From assembly GCA_017484165.1 (NCBI GenBank), contig JAFUTP010000015.1, positions 1-32,509 on the forward strand: a DNA stretch of 32,509 bases, read 5' to 3'. The notes beneath the pieces were generated by a model. That model was not told the DNA's origin. It saw only the letters and a program-made list of their open reading frames with translations, and searched no databases. Below are positions 30,398 through 32,509 of the stretch, in pieces (position 1 is the first letter of the stretch; each line of letters begins with the position of its first letter). This DNA comes from Cardiobacteriaceae bacterium (lineage in GTDB: Bacteria > Pseudomonadota > Gammaproteobacteria > Cardiobacteriales > Cardiobacteriaceae). Made by a program: the position numbers and the translations under genes.

Positions 30398-30468
30398 ACT
30401 CATCCCCAGCAGCAATTAGGATTACACCGAGAATTATCACCAGCACTCCAAAGCATTTAAGGGGCGCA
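30398..30468 (-). pseudogene. C-terminal remnant of a second EamA/SMR-like half transporter
   Basis: On the minus strand the last codons of a frame read LKCFGVLVIILGVILIAAGDE and end in TAA, whose A is the first base of the ATG of the next gene. This is a typical last transmembrane helix of a half-size DMT protein. A stop codon lies about 25 codons upstream and no start is available, so the rest of the gene is gone. Confidence 0.6.
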
Positions 30469-30542
30469 TCCAAATTTCAACTTTCCCATTCACTGCCAAT
30501 TTGTTTCAACAAATTTTTATTTAACTTAATTGCAGAAATAAA

Positions 30543-30568
30543 AAAACTCCACCTTTCGATGGAGTTTT
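30543..30568. terminator. Terminator downstream of the aminotransferase gene
   Basis: A perfect 9-base stem, AAAACTCCA pairing with TGGAGTTTT, with an 8-base loop and T runs on both strands. It lies 32 bases after the stop of the aminotransferase on the minus strand. Confidence 0.9.
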
Positions 30569-30599
30569 CTTTTTATGATATTTTTTACAATTTAATCAA

Positions 30600-31931
30600 T
30601 CAAGCAAATTTTTCATCGATCAAATCAAAAGCTTTATTTATTTTGACAAAAGCTTCGTTTAATTCCTCTTCGCTGATAATTAACGGGGGAGCGAGAACTA
30701 AAATACTCTCTCTTCCCATTACTGCAATACCATTATCCAAGAGAATTTTTTGCACTTGTGGCATTATTTTTTGACTATCTCGACCGAAAGAAATTAAACT
30801 CTCATGGCTATTTTTATCTTTAACTAATTCAATTCCTGCAAATAATCCGATACTTCTCACCTCACCTATCGTCTTATGATTTTTGGAGAGTTCGGTTAAT
30901 TTTTCTCGGAAAATAGGAGCATTTTTTTGCACTCTTGCACGAATATTTAACTCCTCATATGCTGACAAAGTTGCGAGACCTGCCGCACAAGAAAGAGTAT
31001 GTCCGCTATAAGTTAAGCCATATTGAAAAGCTTGATTCTCAAAAAATTTGGCAATTTCTTCACTAATTAACACACCACCTAACGGAATATAACCGCTAGT
31101 TATACCTTTGGCAAAAGATATTAAATCAGGTTCAATATTCCAATTGTTAAAGGCAAATAATTCCCCTGTTCGATAAAATCCAGCCATAACTTCATCGCAA
31201 ATTAAAAGTATTCCATACTTATTAGTAAGCGCACGCAAGCCCTCTAAATATCCCTTCGGTGGAATTAAAACTCCATTTGCACCAACAACCGCTTCCACCT
31301 CTATCGCAGCAATTTGATTATACCCTTCATAGTTAATTTGCTCTTCTAGAAGGTCTAAATAATAACTTGTAATTTGTTCTTCGCTTTCAAATTTTAGCTT
31401 CGAATGATAAGTGTAGGGATTAAAAAATTTCAAAAATCCAGGAGCAGCAGGATTTTCCAAGGCAAAACGCCTCACATCTCCCGACAAATTCCCCGAACCG
31501 AAGGTCGAACCGTGATAGGAACGATACATTGAGAGAATTTTCTGCCGTCCCGTATAAGTTCTCGCAATATTTATTGCCGCCTCATTAGCATCACTCCCGC
31601 CCGTAGAAAAGAACACTCTTTTGATATTTTTTGGGGCTAAATTAACCAATTTTTCCGCTAATTTTGCACTTGTTGCACTACTTCTCGCCGCTGCAACATA
31701 GGGTAAAATTTCAACTTGCTCCTGAATAGCTTTAATTACCGTTTTATTTCCGTAACCTAAATTTACATTTCCCATTTGGCTACACATATCAATGTAACGA
31801 TTATCTTGAAAATCCCAAAAGTTAACCCCTTCACCGCGAGCAATCGCCAGCGTTTTTGCCCCCGCATTTAGCCAAGAATGCAAAGTATATTTTTGGTCAA
31901 GTTCCGTAATATTTGAAGTATTTGTGCTCAT
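30600..31931 (-). CDS. Class III pyridoxal-phosphate aminotransferase
   Basis: A 443-residue class III (omega) aminotransferase. The PLP-binding Lys275 is in SFAKGITSGYIPLGG, Asp246 is in LLICDEVMAGF, and the phosphate-binding block STGGSDANEAA is at 109-119. It is of the taurine/beta-alanine-pyruvate type by general appearance, but I cannot assign the amino donor. Neighbours give no help: the downstream gene on the same strand is the half transporter, after a terminator. Start is the ATG at 31931 with AAGGAAA-like sequence upstream. Possible uses include catabolism of omega-amino acids or an amine. Confidence 0.85.
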   Translation of the reverse strand: MSTNTSNITELDQKYTLHSWLNAGAKTLAIARGEGVNFWDFQDNRYIDMCSQMGNVNLGYGNKTVIKAIQEQVEILPYVAAARSSATSAKLAEKLVNLAPKNIKRVFFSTGGSDANEAAINIARTYTGRQKILSMYRSYHGSTFGSGNLSGDVRRFALENPAAPGFLKFFNPYTYHSKLKFESEEQITSYYLDLLEEQINYEGYNQIAAIEVEAVVGANGVLIPPKGYLEGLRALTNKYGILLICDEVMAGFYRTGELFAFNNWNIEPDLISFAKGITSGYIPLGGVLISEEIAKFFENQAFQYGLTYSGHTLSCAAGLATLSAYEELNIRARVQKNAPIFREKLTELSKNHKTIGEVRSIGLFAGIELVKDKNSHESLISFGRDSQKIMPQVQKILLDNGIAVMGRESILVLAPPLIISEEELNEAFVKINKAFDLIDEKFA

Positions 31932-32100
31932 CTTTTTTCCTTGTTTTGAAAGAAGTCAGCACTTTAATTGGAGAGCAGAAAAAGAAAAATAATAAAAAAT
32001 TATGCTGTTAAATCTTTTAGTTATAAGTAGAAACAGTTGAGCTACTATAAACAAGAATATTAAGAAATTTTAATATTGTTCGATTGAAGCAAACATAGTG

Positions 32101-32106
32101 TATAAT
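32101..32106 (+). promoter_or_regulatory. -10 element upstream of the octamer-repeat gene
   Basis: A consensus TATAAT at 32101-32106, preceded by GTG. A TTGTTC at 32076-32081 could be a -35, with the rather long spacing of 19 bases. Initiation near 32113 would give a leader of about 47 bases before the ATG at 32160. Confidence 0.6.
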
Positions 32107-32159
32107 CGCTCTTGCTTTATTGATAAAGCGTATTTTTTAATTTGTAACAGGAAATTTAT

Positions 32160-32509
32160 ATGAAAAAATTATTGACAAATCCGCCGAAAGATGGTAAAAT
32201 GAGCCATCCGATGGCGGGGGTATTAAGACTGCAAGACTGCAAGACTGCAAGACTGCAAGACTAAAAATAAAAATAAAACAGGTAAGAATTTTTATTCTAA
32301 CGGTAGAAAAAAATCTTATTTCAAAAATCAACTTCTGAAATCCTCAATACTTTTAATTATGAGCACGACAATTTCAAGCTGCGGAACAATCACTGGATTA
32401 CCGTCCCACGGCGGGTCGCGACGCGCGACGGCGAATCCAAAGCAAAAATGATAAAGCAAAAAAAATATGCTCGTCAAGCGGTAAAGAGTATGGATTTAGA
32501 AGCGTTAGA
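32160..32509 (+). CDS. MafA-like lipoprotein gene, repeat-interrupted and incomplete
   Basis: The ATG at 32160 has AGGA seven bases upstream and a promoter at 32101. In the sequence as given it reads 34 codons, through an octamer repeat, to TAA at 32262-32264. In a different frame the DNA after the repeat encodes a lipoprotein signal (KNQLLKSSILLIMSTTISSC, lipobox ISSC, beginning within 32300-32380) and GTITGLPSHGG, which resembles the mature start of the Neisseria adhesin-associated lipoprotein MafA. A further frame change near 32443-32449 is needed before QAVKSMDLEAL, also MafA-like. One more repeat unit would fuse the first ORF to the lipoprotein signal. The gene runs off the window, so intactness cannot be judged. 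Confidence 0.5.
32225..32262 (+). repeat. Tandem octamer repeat AAGACTGC, 4.75 copies
   Basis: Four full copies and a partial fifth of AAGACTGC, exact in all copies. Eight is not a multiple of three, so gain or loss of a unit changes the reading frame. It lies inside the short ORF that starts at 32160. Confidence 0.93.

Noticed and set aside
32137-32331. 64-codon minus-strand frame with a lipobox-like LQSC
   Set aside because: The lipobox is produced by the reverse of the octamer repeat; the plus strand has the promoter, ribosome binding site and MafA-like motif.

Overview
The window reads as an AT-rich gammaproteobacterial chromosome. The core genes are of the E. coli kind: long-form argG, rplU-rpmA-obgE, mfd, cmoM, yheS-type ABC-F, dedA, rph-rdgB divergent from yicC, hemD-hemX-hemY and perM. 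Pasteurellaceae uptake sequences are almost absent (two 9-mers), and I cannot name the genus; a host-associated member of a small AT-rich family (Cardiobacteriales-like) is only a guess.

Region 1 (1-4290) is an accessory, very AT-rich stretch ending at argG. It holds two tandem RlaP-family (pol-beta fold) nucleotidyltransferases and an unknown two-helix membrane protein. Facing them is a broken DpnII-type (GATC) restriction-modification locus: the first 54 codons of a Dam-like methylase, an intact HARE-HTH plus nuclease-like gene, a 65-aa gene, and the last ~78 codons of a DpnII-type endonuclease with a homopolymer frameshift.

Region 2 (4293-10577) is mostly housekeeping: argG, a small Cys-rich secreted protein, tsaC, mscL with a C-terminal zinc ribbon, bioB, ubiK, rplU, rpmA and obgE. 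Region 3 (10528-14237) is a galactofuranose glycan cluster: a GlfT2-like glycosyltransferase carrying a G12 tract, UDP-galactopyranose mutase, and a DUF4422 protein. It begins inside the 3' end of obgE. Convergent to it lie mfd and a HipA-like kinase.

Region 4 (18811-30000) holds a second copy of a MITE-like repeat, a small secreted protein, cmoM, yheS, dedA, rdgB/rph, yicC, hemDXY and perM. Region 5 (30064-32509) holds an EamA/SMR-like protein with the remnant of a lost partner, a class III aminotransferase, and at the edge a MafA-like lipoprotein gene behind a tandem octamer repeat.

Taken together, the accessory content concerns the cell surface and defence. There are two candidate slipped-strand switches: G12 in the Galf transferase, read as ON, and (AAGACTGC)4.75 before the lipoprotein, read as OFF. 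A two-copy inverted-repeat element sits upstream of a small secreted-protein gene in both places and also directly upstream of mfd in one.
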